This document shows, piece after piece, positions 17,178 through 26,238 of a stretch of 64,000 nt of DNA (the first letter of the stretch is position 1; each line of letters begins with the position of its first letter). The notes beneath the pieces were generated by a model. It did not search any database. It saw only the letters and a list, made by a program, of their open reading frames with translations, and had not been told where the DNA came from. Origin of the DNA: Aquabacterium sp. J223 (lineage in GTDB: Bacteria > Pseudomonadota > Gammaproteobacteria > Burkholderiales > Burkholderiaceae_C); contig NZ_CP088297.1 in NCBI RefSeq assembly GCF_024666615.1, positions 1,302,001-1,366,000 on the forward strand, given 5' to 3'. The translations under genes and the position numbers were made by a program.

Positions 17178-17665
17178 GGCGGCTGGACCCGAAGCTCGCC
17201 GCGCTGGCGGCGGGCCTGCTGGCCCTGGCCGGGCTGCTCGCGCTGGGGGCCCGCGGCATCCCCAGCGAGGCAGGCTATGCCGGCGTGGGCCCGTCCTTCC
17301 TGCCCTGGGCAGTGTCGCTGGCGCTGGCGGTGTGCGCGGTGCTGCTGGTGGTCGACGGCCTGCGCGCGCCGGCGGCCGTGCAGGACCCGCCCGCGCGCCC
17401 CAACGCGCCGGCCTTCGTCTGGGTGTCGGCCGGCCTGCTGCTCAGCGCGGCGCTGATCACCACGCTGGGCTTCGTGCTGTCCTGCGCGCTGCTCTACACC
17501 CTGGCCGCCTGCGGCTTCCGCCATGCCGAAGGACAGCGGCTGCAGGTGCGCACCGCCGTGAAGGACCTCGTGGTCGGCGCGGCGCTGTCGGCACCGGTGT
17601 TCTGGCTGTTCACCCGCGCGCTCGGCCTCAGCCTGCCCGCGCTCACGGCCTCGGGCTGGATCTGA
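17174..17665 (+). CDS. tctB: tripartite tricarboxylate transporter small membrane subunit
   Basis: The 163-residue protein starts at a GTG that overlaps the tctC stop (GTGA), which indicates translational coupling. Four hydrophobic segments are visible ([57 protein letters not shown] with the following [16 protein letters not shown], and the C-terminal [14 protein letters not shown]), typical of TctB. Sequence conservation in this family is weak, so the call rests on topology and on its place between tctC and tctA. It is needed for assembly or function of the large subunit. Confidence 0.85.
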   Translation: MRRLDPKLAALAAGLLALAGLLALGARGIPSEAGYAGVGPSFLPWAVSLALAVCAVLLVVDGLRAPAAVQDPPARPNAPAFVWVSAGLLLSAALITTLGFVLSCALLYTLAACGFRHAEGQRLQVRTAVKDLVVGAALSAPVFWLFTRALGLSLPALTASGWI

Positions 17666-17691
17666 AGCCGCCCCACCTCCCTGCGGTATCC

Positions 17692-19188
17692 ATGGACATC
17701 TGGCCTCAACTGCTCGACGGCTTCGCCAACGCCGCCACGCCCGTCAACCTGATGTGGGCCTTCATCGGCTGCTTCATCGGCACCGCCATCGGCGTGCTGC
17801 CGGGCATCGGCCCGGCGCTGACGGTGGCCATGCTGCTGCCCATCACCGCCAACGTGCCGGTCACCGCGTCGATGATCATGTTCGCGGGCATCTACTACGG
17901 CTCGATGTACGGCGGCTCGACCACCTCCATCCTGCTCAACACGCCGGGCGAGACCGGTTCGATGGTCACCGCGATGGAGGGCAACCGCATGGCCAAGAGC
18001 GGCCGTGCCGGCGCGGCGCTGGCCACCGCCGCCATCGGCAGCTTCGTCGCCGGCACCGTCGCCACGGTGCTGGTCACGCTGTTCGCGCCGCCGATCGCCG
18101 AGTGGGCGCTGAAGCTCGGTCCGCCCGAGTACTTCGCGCTCATCGTGCTGTCGTTCACCACCGTGTCGGCGGTGCTGGGCGCCAGCGTGCTCAAGGGCAT
18201 GACCGCGCTGCTGCTGGGGCTGGCGGTGGGGCTGATCGGCATCGACCAGATCTCCGGCGCCGCGCGCTACACGCTCGGTGTGCCGGAGCTGGTCGACGGC
18301 ATCGAGGTGGTGCTGGTGGCCGTCGGCCTGTTCGCCGTGGCCGAGGCGCTGCACGCCGTGCTGTACGAGGGCCGGGTGGACGGGTCGCGCAACCGCCTGT
18401 CCAGCCTGTGGATGAGCCGGCGCGACTGGAAGCGCTCCACCGGTGCCTGGCTGCGCGGCACCGCCATCGGCTTTCCCTTCGGTGCCATCCCGGCCGGCGG
18501 CACCGAGATCCCGACCTTCCTGTCCTACGGCCTGGAGAAGAAGCTGGCCCGCGGCGAGGACGAGGCCGAGTTCGGCAGGCGCGGCGCCATCGAGGGCGTG
18601 GCCGGGCCGGAGGCGGCCAACAACGCCGCCGTGACCGCCGCGCTGGTGCCGCTGCTGACGCTGGGCATCCCCACCTCCAACACGACGGCGGTGCTGCTGG
18701 CGGCCTTCCAGAACTACGGCATCCAGCCCGGGCCCACGCTGTTCCAGACCTCGGCCGGGCTGGTGTGGGCGCTGGTGGCGTCGCTGTACATCGGCAACGT
18801 CATGCTGCTGGTGCTCAACCTGCCGCTGGTGGGGCTGTGGGTCAAGCTGCTGAAGGTGCCGCGGCCGGCGCTGTACGCCGGCATCCTCATCTTCGCCACC
18901 GTGGGCGTCTACGGCATGCGCCAGTCGGCCTTCGACCTGGTGCTGCTCTATGCCATCGGCGTGGCCGGGGTGGTGATGCGGCGCTTCGAGATCCCCACCG
19001 CCCCGGTCATCGTCGGCATGATCCTCGGCCCGATGGGCGAGGCCCAGCTGCGCAACGCGATGTCCATCGGCGAGGGCCGGTGGACCGTGCTGATCGAGCG
19101 GCCGTTCAGCGCCACCGTGCTGGCCCTGTGCGTGCTGCTGCTGCTGGCGCCGCCGCTGTGGCGGCGGTGGGGTCGCCGGTCGGTCTGA
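17692..19188 (+). CDS. tctA: tripartite tricarboxylate transporter large permease
   Basis: The 498-residue inner-membrane permease uses the ion gradient to import the substrate delivered by TctC. Family signatures are intact: [38 protein letters not shown], the second repeat-like [20 protein letters not shown], and [17 protein letters not shown]. About eleven or twelve transmembrane segments are present. The ATG at 17692 lies 26 bases after tctB, in the same operon. There is no terminator between the porin, tctC, tctB and tctA, so they are likely to be co-transcribed. Confidence 0.93.
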   Translation: MDIWPQLLDGFANAATPVNLMWAFIGCFIGTAIGVLPGIGPALTVAMLLPITANVPVTASMIMFAGIYYGSMYGGSTTSILLNTPGETGSMVTAMEGNRMAKSGRAGAALATAAIGSFVAGTVATVLVTLFAPPIAEWALKLGPPEYFALIVLSFTTVSAVLGASVLKGMTALLLGLAVGLIGIDQISGAARYTLGVPELVDGIEVVLVAVGLFAVAEALHAVLYEGRVDGSRNRLSSLWMSRRDWKRSTGAWLRGTAIGFPFGAIPAGGTEIPTFLSYGLEKKLARGEDEAEFGRRGAIEGVAGPEAANNAAVTAALVPLLTLGIPTSNTTAVLLAAFQNYGIQPGPTLFQTSAGLVWALVASLYIGNVMLLVLNLPLVGLWVKLLKVPRPALYAGILIFATVGVYGMRQSAFDLVLLYAIGVAGVVMRRFEIPTAPVIVGMILGPMGEAQLRNAMSIGEGRWTVLIERPFSATVLALCVLLLLAPPLWRRWGRRSV

Positions 19189-19194
19189 GCGCGG

Positions 19195-19938
19195 TCAGGG
19201 GCCCGTCGTGGCCGCCGCCGCGGTGGTCCCCGGGGCGCTGCTGGCGGCGTCCGCGTCGGCGGCACGCGACAGGTGCTGCGACGAGGTCAGCCCCATCGAG
19301 ACGTAGATGCTGGTCACCGCCTCGATGCCGACGTCGGCTGGCGTGACCCAGGCCTCGGGCACATAAAGCAGGCCGCCGCCCACCGGCACCGGCGCGGTGG
19401 GGATGAGCACCGCGAGGTAGCGCTGCTCGCCGATCAACACCGGCTCCGGGCTGCCGAGCAGGGCCAAGGCCGCCGCGCCGCCCACGCCGCCGAAGTGGCA
19501 CCACACCGCGCTCATCGACTTCGGCCCGTCGCGCTCCTTCTGCGAGAAGAGGTCGACCATCTTGCGCACCAGGTCGTAGACCTTGCCCACCAGCGGAATG
19601 CGCTGGAACAGGGTGTCCAGCAGCACCGCCTTGTCGTGCTGCCAGCGCGACTCGATCAGCACGCCGAGGCCGAAGATGGCCGCCAGCACGATGACGATGC
19701 CGAACAGGTAGCTCACCACCACCGAGCCGGTGAGGCCGAAGCCGATGGCGACCAGCACCGAGCCGACCAGGCTCTCGGGGCCGATCCAGCCGATCAGCAG
19801 CCCCACCACCCAGCCGAAGATGGCCAGCGTGGCCATGAGCGGCAGGGCCGCCAGCAGGCCGGTCAGGAAGATGCGCAGCGGCGGTCGGCGCCGCAGGAGC
19901 GAGACCGGCGAGCGCGCGGCGTGGATGGGCTCTTGCAT
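19195..19938 (-). CDS. DUF502 family membrane protein
   Basis: The 247-residue inner-membrane protein has two or three transmembrane helices in its first half (LRIFLTGLLAALPLMATLAIFG and the pair around GSVVVSYLFGIVIVLAAIFG). The conserved DUF502 core RIPLVGKVYDLVRKMVDLF and the PTAPVPVGGGLLYVPEAWV region follow. Plant relatives (LCV/COV) affect vascular patterning, but no bacterial function is established. The last 30 residues are Ala/Thr-rich and not conserved. It ends 6 bases after the convergent tctA stop, with no terminator visible. The tRNA-Arg gene is just upstream on the same strand. Confidence 0.82.
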   Translation of the reverse strand: MQEPIHAARSPVSLLRRRPPLRIFLTGLLAALPLMATLAIFGWVVGLLIGWIGPESLVGSVLVAIGFGLTGSVVVSYLFGIVIVLAAIFGLGVLIESRWQHDKAVLLDTLFQRIPLVGKVYDLVRKMVDLFSQKERDGPKSMSAVWCHFGGVGGAAALALLGSPEPVLIGEQRYLAVLIPTAPVPVGGGLLYVPEAWVTPADVGIEAVTSIYVSMGLTSSQHLSRAADADAASSAPGTTAAAATTGP

Positions 19939-19974
19939 GGTTCCTCGATGCCGCGATGGACGGCCTGTCCGGAG

Positions 19975-20049
19975 TGGTCCCGCCGACAGGAATCGAACCT
20001 GTATCTGCCGCTTAGGAGGCGGCCGTTCTATCCATTGAACTACGGCGAG
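19975..20049 (-). tRNA. tRNA-Arg (anticodon CCU)
   Basis: The minus strand folds as a full cloverleaf of 75 bases with an encoded CCA. The acceptor stem is CTCGCCG with CGGCGGG (one T-G pair), discriminator A. The D-arm is GTTC...GAAC, the anticodon stem GCCGC/GCGGC with loop CTCCTAA (anticodon CCT at 20014-20016), and the T-arm ACAGG TTCGATT CCTGT. It reads the rare Arg codon AGG. Its first 10 bases overlap the end of the tamB frame, whose stop codon lies inside the tRNA. Confidence 0.95.
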
Positions 20050-23000
20050 GGGCTGCTGCTCGCGCGCGGGGGCCGGGATGGTAGCAGCGCGCCCGGCGGC
20101 GGAATGCCGCGGCCGTTCCAGCGCCAGATCCACAGCAGGTCCACCGCCGGGTCCTCGCCGGCCTGGGTGCGCAGGGTGAAGCGCTGGGCGATGCGGTAGA
20201 TCAGCTGCCAGGTGCCGGTGGTCGAGTTGATGCCGCGTTCGTAGCCCACGTACCAGCGCCTCGTCAGCTGCTTGCCGACGCCGACGACGGTGCTGCGCAC
20301 GTCGTTGTCGGCGCTCTGGCGCAGGGTGATGTCGTCCAGGCCGAGGCCGCGGGTCAGCCGGTCGGTGGTCGACGGGCTGCCGTCGCCCTCGCCGGACAGC
20401 AGCGCCAGCGCCGCGCGCTGCAGCAGCGCGGTGTCGCTGCGGCCCACGCCCTCGGGCGCCCGGCCCAGCACCAGCCACGACAGCTTCTCGGGGTCGGGCA
20501 TGTCGGGCTCGGAGTAGAGCCGCACCCGCGGCCGCAGCACGCTGCCGGTCACCGCCACGCCCACGCGCACGTCGACCTGGTCGCGCAGCGCCAGGATGTC
20601 CAGCCGCGGGTTCTCCGGGTTGCCGATGAAGGTGACCAGGCCGCGGTCGATGCGCAGGTTCTGGCCGTAGGCGGTGTAGGTGCCCTCGTCGGCGCGCACC
20701 GTGCCGTTGATGCGCAGCCGGCCGCCCGGCGTGGTGAGCTGCAGGTCACCGCGCAGCAACGCGTTGAGGCCGCGGCCGCGCACCCGCAGCTGATCGCCCA
20801 GGTCCACCGACAACCGCACCTGCGTCTCGCGGGCCACGCGGGGCGGCCCCTCCTCGGCGACCGGGGCCTCGGGCGCCGCGCGGCGCACCACGGTGACGTC
20901 GCCGTCCAGCGCGGGAGCGTCGCCGCGGCTGACGTCGATCAGGCCCTCGTCCACCTTCAGCCGTCCGTCCAGCGTCAGCGCCTGGCGGTCCAGCCCCATG
21001 CGGGCGTCGCCGCTGACCACCACCCGTCGGTCCAGCCGGCCGAGCGCCTGGAAGCGGTCCGCGCGCAGCGTCAGCCGGGCCTGCGGCGCCTCGCCGAAGC
21101 CGATGTCGCCGCCGATGTGCAGCCAGCCGTCGCCGCCGCGCAGGCTGAACTGCTCGACCTGCGCCGTCTCGCCCGCCAGCCGCAGCGCCAGCCGGCCCTC
21201 GCGCAGCGACACGCCCTGCAGCAGGTGGCGCGCGCTCAGGTCGCGGGCGTCGACGCGGCCGGTGTACTGCGGCGCGCCGGCGGTGCCGCCCAGGGTGGCG
21301 CGGGCGTGCAGCGCGCCGCCGAGGCGCCAGCCCACCGGCGTCCACGGCCCCCAGACGCCGAGGTTGTCGACGCGCAGTTCGATCGCGCCGGCCAGCGGCG
21401 TGGTGGGCGCCGGCCAGGCGGCACGCGGGTCGGTGCGCAGCGTCTGCGAACCGGCGAGCACCCCCACCGTGCTGCCGGCCACCGCCTGCGTGAAGTGCCA
21501 GGTGCCGTCGCGCGCCGACAGGCCCAGGCGCAGCTCGGTGAGGCCGAGCCCGGTGGTGCCGCCTTCGTCGGTGACGGTGAGGTCGCCGGTGCGCCGCTCC
21601 AGCAGCACCTCGGCCTCGACGCCGGCGCCGCTGCGGATGTCGGCGCGGCCGGCGACGACGAGGTCGCCGCCCCAGCCGAAGTCGGGCTGCCAGCGGGCGA
21701 GCAGCGGCGCCAGCGGCAGCGGGTCCAGCTGCGCCTGCAGCCGCAGCTGGGCGTCGCCGGCCGGCGCACCGGGCGGGGCCGCCTGCCAGCGCGCCAGCTG
21801 CCAGCGCAGGGCCGAGCCGACCACCTGCAGGCGGCCAGGCGCCAGTTCGGCGCTGCGCAGCGCGAACGCCGGGTCGAACTGAAGGGTGGCGGTGAGGTCG
21901 TCCGCCGCCAGCCAGGGCGTGGCGTCGGCGCGCACCGGTCCGCTGCGCAGGCGCGCCAGCCGGCCCTCCCAGCGGGCGCCGCCGGTCACCGGGGTCCAGC
22001 GGCCGCGGCCGTCGAGCGTGAAGGCGCTGCCGCCCGCGCTGCCGCCAGGGCCGAGCAGCGGCTCCGCCCAGGCCGGTGGCCGCACCGCGCTGCGCGCGTC
22101 GACGCGCAGGCCGTGGTCGCCGCGGCTGCCGGCCAGCGCCAGCGTCACCCGCTCCAGGCGCCGGGCCGGCTCGCCGCGCGGGGTGGCGCTGGTCACGCCG
22201 TCGAGCTCGGCATGGGCCTCCAGCCGGCCGTCGAGATCGGCGCCGTCGAGCTGCCAGCGGGCGCGGCCGCGGTCGATGCGCCAGCCGGCGGCGGCCAGGC
22301 CGTCGGCTTCGGCCCGGCCGTCGGAGCGCAGGGCCGGCCAGCGGCCTTCGGTGCGGGCCTCCGCCACCAGCCGGCCGGCCTGCGGCCACAGCGAGGCCAG
22401 CCCGGGGTGCAGGCGCGACCAAGCGGCCAGCGCGCCGGCGTCGGGCAGCTCGATCCGGCCGCTGGCCTGGTCGGGCGCGCTGCCGTCGGCCGCCAGCCGG
22501 GCCTGCAACTGCAGCGTGCTGCCGCCCGCCGCCTGCAGCGCCACTTCGGCATTGGCCGCCTGGCCGACCGCCTGCCGCTGCCAGGCGACGCGGCCGCGCA
22601 GCGGCACCCCCGCCAGCCGGCCGTCGTCGATGTCCAGCGACAGCCGGCCGCTCACCGGCTGGGTCTGCCGGCGCAGGGACTCGAGCAGCGCGAGCGGCGT
22701 CGGGGCGGACCCGGTGCCGCCCGCCAGGGCCGTGCCCGTCCGGCCCTGCAGGTCGGCCTGCCAGCGCCCGTCCAGCCGGTGGCCGCTGCCGGCGGCAGGC
22801 CACCAGGCGGCGGGGTCGAAGCGCCGCAGCAGTCCCTCGCCGCGCGCCTGCCAGCGCCCGGGCTGGCCGCTGGCGTCCAGCCGCGCCTGCGCTTCGGCCT
22901 CGCCGGCCTGGGCGAGCAACTGGCGCAGGTTCAGCGACCAGGCCCCGTCGGCCGCCTGCCGGCCCTCGGCCTGCAACGTCAGGCGCGCCGCGGGCGCGCG

Positions 23001-24365
23001 GGGCAGCGACAGCACGGCGCCGTCGAGCCGGCCGTCGAGCGACAGCCGCTTCTCCGCCGCCGGCGGACGGCGGTCGCCGGGCGGCGGCCACCCGGCCAGC
23101 CGCAGCGCCAGCGGGCCGGACAGGCGCAGCGCCGGCAGCCGCGCGTCCAGGCCGGCGGGCTCCAGCGACTGCAGCGTGGTGTCCAGGCGCAGTGCGTCGC
23201 GGGTCCACTCGCCGTCGGCCTGCAGGCGGCCCAGGTCGCGGCGCTCGTCGGCGGCCTGCAGGTCCAGCGCCTGCAGGTCGAGGCGGCTGCGGTCGTCCAG
23301 GCGCCCGGCGACGCGCACGGCCAGGCGGCGCAGCGGCAGGCGGCCGGCGTCCCAGCGCCCGGGCTGGGCGTTGGTCAGCGTCAGCGACAGCGCGGCCGGC
23401 GCCTGCAGGCCGGTGGACTGCAGGCGCGCTTCGCCGTCGAGCCGGGTGCGGGGCAGGTCGGGCCACAGGGCGTGCAGGTCGAGCCCGCGCAACCGGGCGT
23501 CGAGCGCGCCCAGCGGCCAGGCGGCGAAGGGCTGCAGGTCGGCCTGCAGCTGCAGGCGGGTGGCGTCGTCGCGGGGGGTTGCGGGCGCCGTCGTCAGCGG
23601 CTGCAGCGACAGCGTCAACCGCGGGGCGGCCAACGGGCCGGCCAGGTCGGCCAGGGCCTGCCAGCCGGGCAGCGCCGCGGTGCCGGCGGCCGGTGCGGCC
23701 GTGGGCGATGTCACCCGCGCCTGCAGCTGCAGCGGCAGGTCGCCGGTGCTGCCGATCTGCCCCTGGGCCTGCAGCGCGTGGCCCTGCCAGTGCAGGTCCA
23801 GCCCGCGCAGGCGGTGCAGGGCGCCCCCGTCGGCGCCGAGCTGCACGTCGGCCTGCAGCGCCTCCACCGGCGGCAGGTCGTCGACCTGCAGCCGCGCGAT
23901 GCGCAGGTCGGGCAGGTCGACCGCGAGAGGCATCGAGAGGTCGGCGGGGGCGGCCCGCGGCGGGTCGGTGGTCGGCAGGCGCAGCCGCAGGTCGTCGAGG
24001 CGCAGGCCCTCCAGCCGCAGGCCCAGCCACTGGCCGGGGGCGGGGCGCAGGCGCCAGGCCAGCCGCTGCCACGCGACGCCGGTCGCCTCGACCTCGCGCG
24101 CCTGGGCGTCGGCATACCGCACCCGTGCGGCGCCGAAACCATGGCCGCCGAGCAGCGCGCCATGCGGCCCGTCCAGCGCGAGTCCCGGCACCTGGCGCAG
24201 CAGCCAGGCGCTGCCCGCGGTGCTGTGCAGGGCCACCGCCAGTGCAGCGGCCAGCCCCAGCGGCACCGCGAGGACCACGGCCAGGGCGCCGGCCGCCCAG
24301 CGCAGGCCGCGTCGCGGTGGAGGCCGTTGACCGGTGGCCAAGGGGCGCGGGGTGTCGGCGGCCAT
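20040..24365 (-). CDS. tamB: translocation and assembly module protein TamB
   Basis: The 1441-residue protein has one N-terminal transmembrane anchor (GALAVVLAVPLGLAAALAVAL) and a very long periplasmic part of repeating beta-strands that bridges inner and outer membranes. The C-terminal DUF490/TamB domain shows GTVRADEGTYTAYGQNLRIDRG, FIGNPENPRLDILALRDQV and the strongly conserved end YVGYERGINSTTGTWQLIYRI. It works with TamA in outer-membrane protein assembly and, in enterobacteria, in phospholipid transport. tamA ends 4 bases before it. Its last codons run 10 bases into the tRNA-Arg gene, which makes the C terminus about 25 residues longer than usual. Confidence 0.93.
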   Translation of the reverse strand: MAADTPRPLATGQRPPPRRGLRWAAGALAVVLAVPLGLAAALAVALHSTAGSAWLLRQVPGLALDGPHGALLGGHGFGAARVRYADAQAREVEATGVAWQRLAWRLRPAPGQWLGLRLEGLRLDDLRLRLPTTDPPRAAPADLSMPLAVDLPDLRIARLQVDDLPPVEALQADVQLGADGGALHRLRGLDLHWQGHALQAQGQIGSTGDLPLQLQARVTSPTAAPAAGTAALPGWQALADLAGPLAAPRLTLSLQPLTTAPATPRDDATRLQLQADLQPFAAWPLGALDARLRGLDLHALWPDLPRTRLDGEARLQSTGLQAPAALSLTLTNAQPGRWDAGRLPLRRLAVRVAGRLDDRSRLDLQALDLQAADERRDLGRLQADGEWTRDALRLDTTLQSLEPAGLDARLPALRLSGPLALRLAGWPPPGDRRPPAAEKRLSLDGRLDGAVLSLPRAPAARLTLQAEGRQAADGAWSLNLRQLLAQAGEAEAQARLDASGQPGRWQARGEGLLRRFDPAAWWPAAGSGHRLDGRWQADLQGRTGTALAGGTGSAPTPLALLESLRRQTQPVSGRLSLDIDDGRLAGVPLRGRVAWQRQAVGQAANAEVALQAAGGSTLQLQARLAADGSAPDQASGRIELPDAGALAAWSRLHPGLASLWPQAGRLVAEARTEGRWPALRSDGRAEADGLAAAGWRIDRGRARWQLDGADLDGRLEAHAELDGVTSATPRGEPARRLERVTLALAGSRGDHGLRVDARSAVRPPAWAEPLLGPGGSAGGSAFTLDGRGRWTPVTGGARWEGRLARLRSGPVRADATPWLAADDLTATLQFDPAFALRSAELAPGRLQVVGSALRWQLARWQAAPPGAPAGDAQLRLQAQLDPLPLAPLLARWQPDFGWGGDLVVAGRADIRSGAGVEAEVLLERRTGDLTVTDEGGTTGLGLTELRLGLSARDGTWHFTQAVAGSTVGVLAGSQTLRTDPRAAWPAPTTPLAGAIELRVDNLGVWGPWTPVGWRLGGALHARATLGGTAGAPQYTGRVDARDLSARHLLQGVSLREGRLALRLAGETAQVEQFSLRGGDGWLHIGGDIGFGEAPQARLTLRADRFQALGRLDRRVVVSGDARMGLDRQALTLDGRLKVDEGLIDVSRGDAPALDGDVTVVRRAAPEAPVAEEGPPRVARETQVRLSVDLGDQLRVRGRGLNALLRGDLQLTTPGGRLRINGTVRADEGTYTAYGQNLRIDRGLVTFIGNPENPRLDILALRDQVDVRVGVAVTGSVLRPRVRLYSEPDMPDPEKLSWLVLGRAPEGVGRSDTALLQRAALALLSGEGDGSPSTTDRLTRGLGLDDITLRQSADNDVRSTVVGVGKQLTRRWYVGYERGINSTTGTWQLIYRIAQRFTLRTQAGEDPAVDLLWIWRWNGRGIPPPGALLPSRPPRASSSPSP

Positions 24366-24369
24366 CGGC

Positions 24370-26238
24370 TCAGAAGACGATGCCCACGCTCAGGTGCAGG
24401 CGCGGCTTGTGGGTGCGCTGGGCGCGGGCGAGGTCCAGCCGCAGCGGGCCGACGGGGCTGCGCCAGCGCAGGCCCAGGCCGAGGCCGACGGCCGGCTCGA
24501 GGTCGCCCCAGCGCTGGGCGGCGGTGCCGGCGTCGACGAAGGCCGCCCACCACACCGCGGGCAGGCTGGGCGCGACCGGCCGCGCCACCTCCACGCTGCT
24601 GGTGAACAGCACCCGTCCGCCGGTGAGGTCGCCGGCGGCGTCGGTCGGCGCCAGCTCCCGGTAGCCGTAGCCGCGCACCGATTCGTCGCCGCCGGCGCGA
24701 AAGCGCAGCGTGTCCGGCACGGTCACGTGGTCGGCGGCCAGCACCTGGCCCAGTTCCAGCCGGGCCTGACCGAAGAAGCCGGCGGGCAGCGGGTGGTAGC
24801 CCGTGAGGCGGCCGTAGAGGCGGGTGAAGGCACCGCTGCCGCCGTCGGAGTCGCGCGCCAGGCCGATGCCGTTCTGCAGCGACAGCGCCCAGCCGCGGGT
24901 GGGCAGCAGCGGGTTGTCCAGGCGACGGAAGATCCAGTTGGCGTTGGCGGTGACGGCGCCGGCACTCTCGCGCTCGACGTCGGTGCGGCGCAGGTCGCGG
25001 GTGCCCTCGACGTAGAACTGGCGCTGCACCCGCGGCGTGTCCTGCTGGCGGCCGACGCGCAGGCGCGACGAGGTGACGGTGTCGCTCTCCGTCTCCAGCC
25101 GCGACAGGCCGTAGCCGGTGAGGTTGCGCCAGAGGTTGCGCTGCGGATGGGTGCTGACCTCGCCCTCCACCGTCTGCCGGTCGCGGCCCAGCTCGAAGCG
25201 GTGGCGGGCCTGCAGCGGCAGGCCGAAGGGCCGTCGGTGGCGGTGCTCCAGCGACACCCGCTGGCCGTTGAGCGCGCTGTAGCCCAGGCCGATGTTGAAC
25301 TGCTGCAGCGGCAGTTCGCGCAGCCGCACGCGAACCGGCACGGCGGCGGCCTGGGTCGGATCGGGGTCGATGCCGACGCTGGCCAGCTCGAACAGGCCGG
25401 AGGTCTGCAGCCGCTGCTGGAAGTCGAGCAGCAGCGCCTCGGTGGCCGGCGCGCCGCGGTCGAAGTTGGCGAGGTTGCGCACCGTCGCCTCGTCGTGGAA
25501 CTGCAGGCCCTCCACCCGCAGGTCGCCGGCACGGAACAGCGGGCCGCTGGCGGCCTGCACCTGCAGGTCGGCGGCGCCGCCCTCGACGTCGACGCGCGCG
25601 GCGGTGAAGGCCCAGCGCGCGGCGACGTAGCCCTCGGCCTGCAACTGCGCCAGCGAGCTGGCCTTGGCGTCGACCCAGGCAGGGTTGCGGAAGGCGTCGC
25701 CCACCTTCAGCGGCCACTGCCGGCGCCAGCGGTCGAGCACCTGCCGGGCGCGGGCGTCGTCGGCCAGCAGGCCGTCCTGCATCGGGCCTTCGACGTCCTG
25801 GGTGACGCGGCCGACCCGGGTGCGCGGGCCCGGCTGCACCACCACGACGACCACCGGCGGCTGGCCGGGCTCGCGCCGCACCTGCACCACCGGCTCGAAG
25901 TAGCCCTCGGTCTCGAGCAGCTCGCGCACTTGGGCCGGGGTGGCGGCGACGAGGCGGCCGAGCTCGGTGGCGCTGACCGGCTCGCCGCCGCGCACCCGTT
26001 CCAGCCGCGCCACGTCCAGGTGCTCGCGCAGCAGGCGGGCCAGCGGCGCCGGGGCGTCCAGCTCCAGGCGCAGGAGGTCGCCGGGGGGCGGCGCCTCCAG
26101 CACGCTCTCGGGCGCGGGGGTGGTGGGCAGCAGGGAGCAGCCGGCCGTCGAGATGGCCACCATCACGGCCGCCATCGGCCCCCACCAGGCGAGGCACCGG
26201 CCGGCCGCCCGTCGCGGCGCCGACCGCGGCGGGCTCAC
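24370..26238 (-). CDS. tamA: TamA, outer-membrane barrel of the translocation and assembly module
   Basis: The protein has about 622 residues. The best start is a GTG whose GTGA overlaps the VWA gene stop by 4 bases; this gives a signal sequence ending in ISTAGC, a possible lipobox, so the N terminus may be lipidated, which is not usual for TamA. An ATG 22 codons later leaves the signal too short. POTRA-like domains (about 90-300, with LETEGYFEPVVQVRRE and FRAGDLRVEGLQF) precede a 16-strand barrel with the BamA-family RGYGYRE motif (FRAGGDESVRGYGYRE) and a terminal Phe (HLSVGIVF). It is followed at once by tamB. Confidence 0.9.
   Translation of the reverse strand: MSPPRSAPRRAAGRCLAWWGPMAAVMVAISTAGCSLLPTTPAPESVLEAPPPGDLLRLELDAPAPLARLLREHLDVARLERVRGGEPVSATELGRLVAATPAQVRELLETEGYFEPVVQVRREPGQPPVVVVVVQPGPRTRVGRVTQDVEGPMQDGLLADDARARQVLDRWRRQWPLKVGDAFRNPAWVDAKASSLAQLQAEGYVAARWAFTAARVDVEGGAADLQVQAASGPLFRAGDLRVEGLQFHDEATVRNLANFDRGAPATEALLLDFQQRLQTSGLFELASVGIDPDPTQAAAVPVRVRLRELPLQQFNIGLGYSALNGQRVSLEHRHRRPFGLPLQARHRFELGRDRQTVEGEVSTHPQRNLWRNLTGYGLSRLETESDTVTSSRLRVGRQQDTPRVQRQFYVEGTRDLRRTDVERESAGAVTANANWIFRRLDNPLLPTRGWALSLQNGIGLARDSDGGSGAFTRLYGRLTGYHPLPAGFFGQARLELGQVLAADHVTVPDTLRFRAGGDESVRGYGYRELAPTDAAGDLTGGRVLFTSSVEVARPVAPSLPAVWWAAFVDAGTAAQRWGDLEPAVGLGLGLRWRSPVGPLRLDLARAQRTHKPRLHLSVGIVF

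Noticed and set aside
21117-24605. 1162-codon open frame on the plus strand
   Set aside because: It mirrors tamB. The composition is Gln/Arg/Ala/Gly-rich without any family motif.
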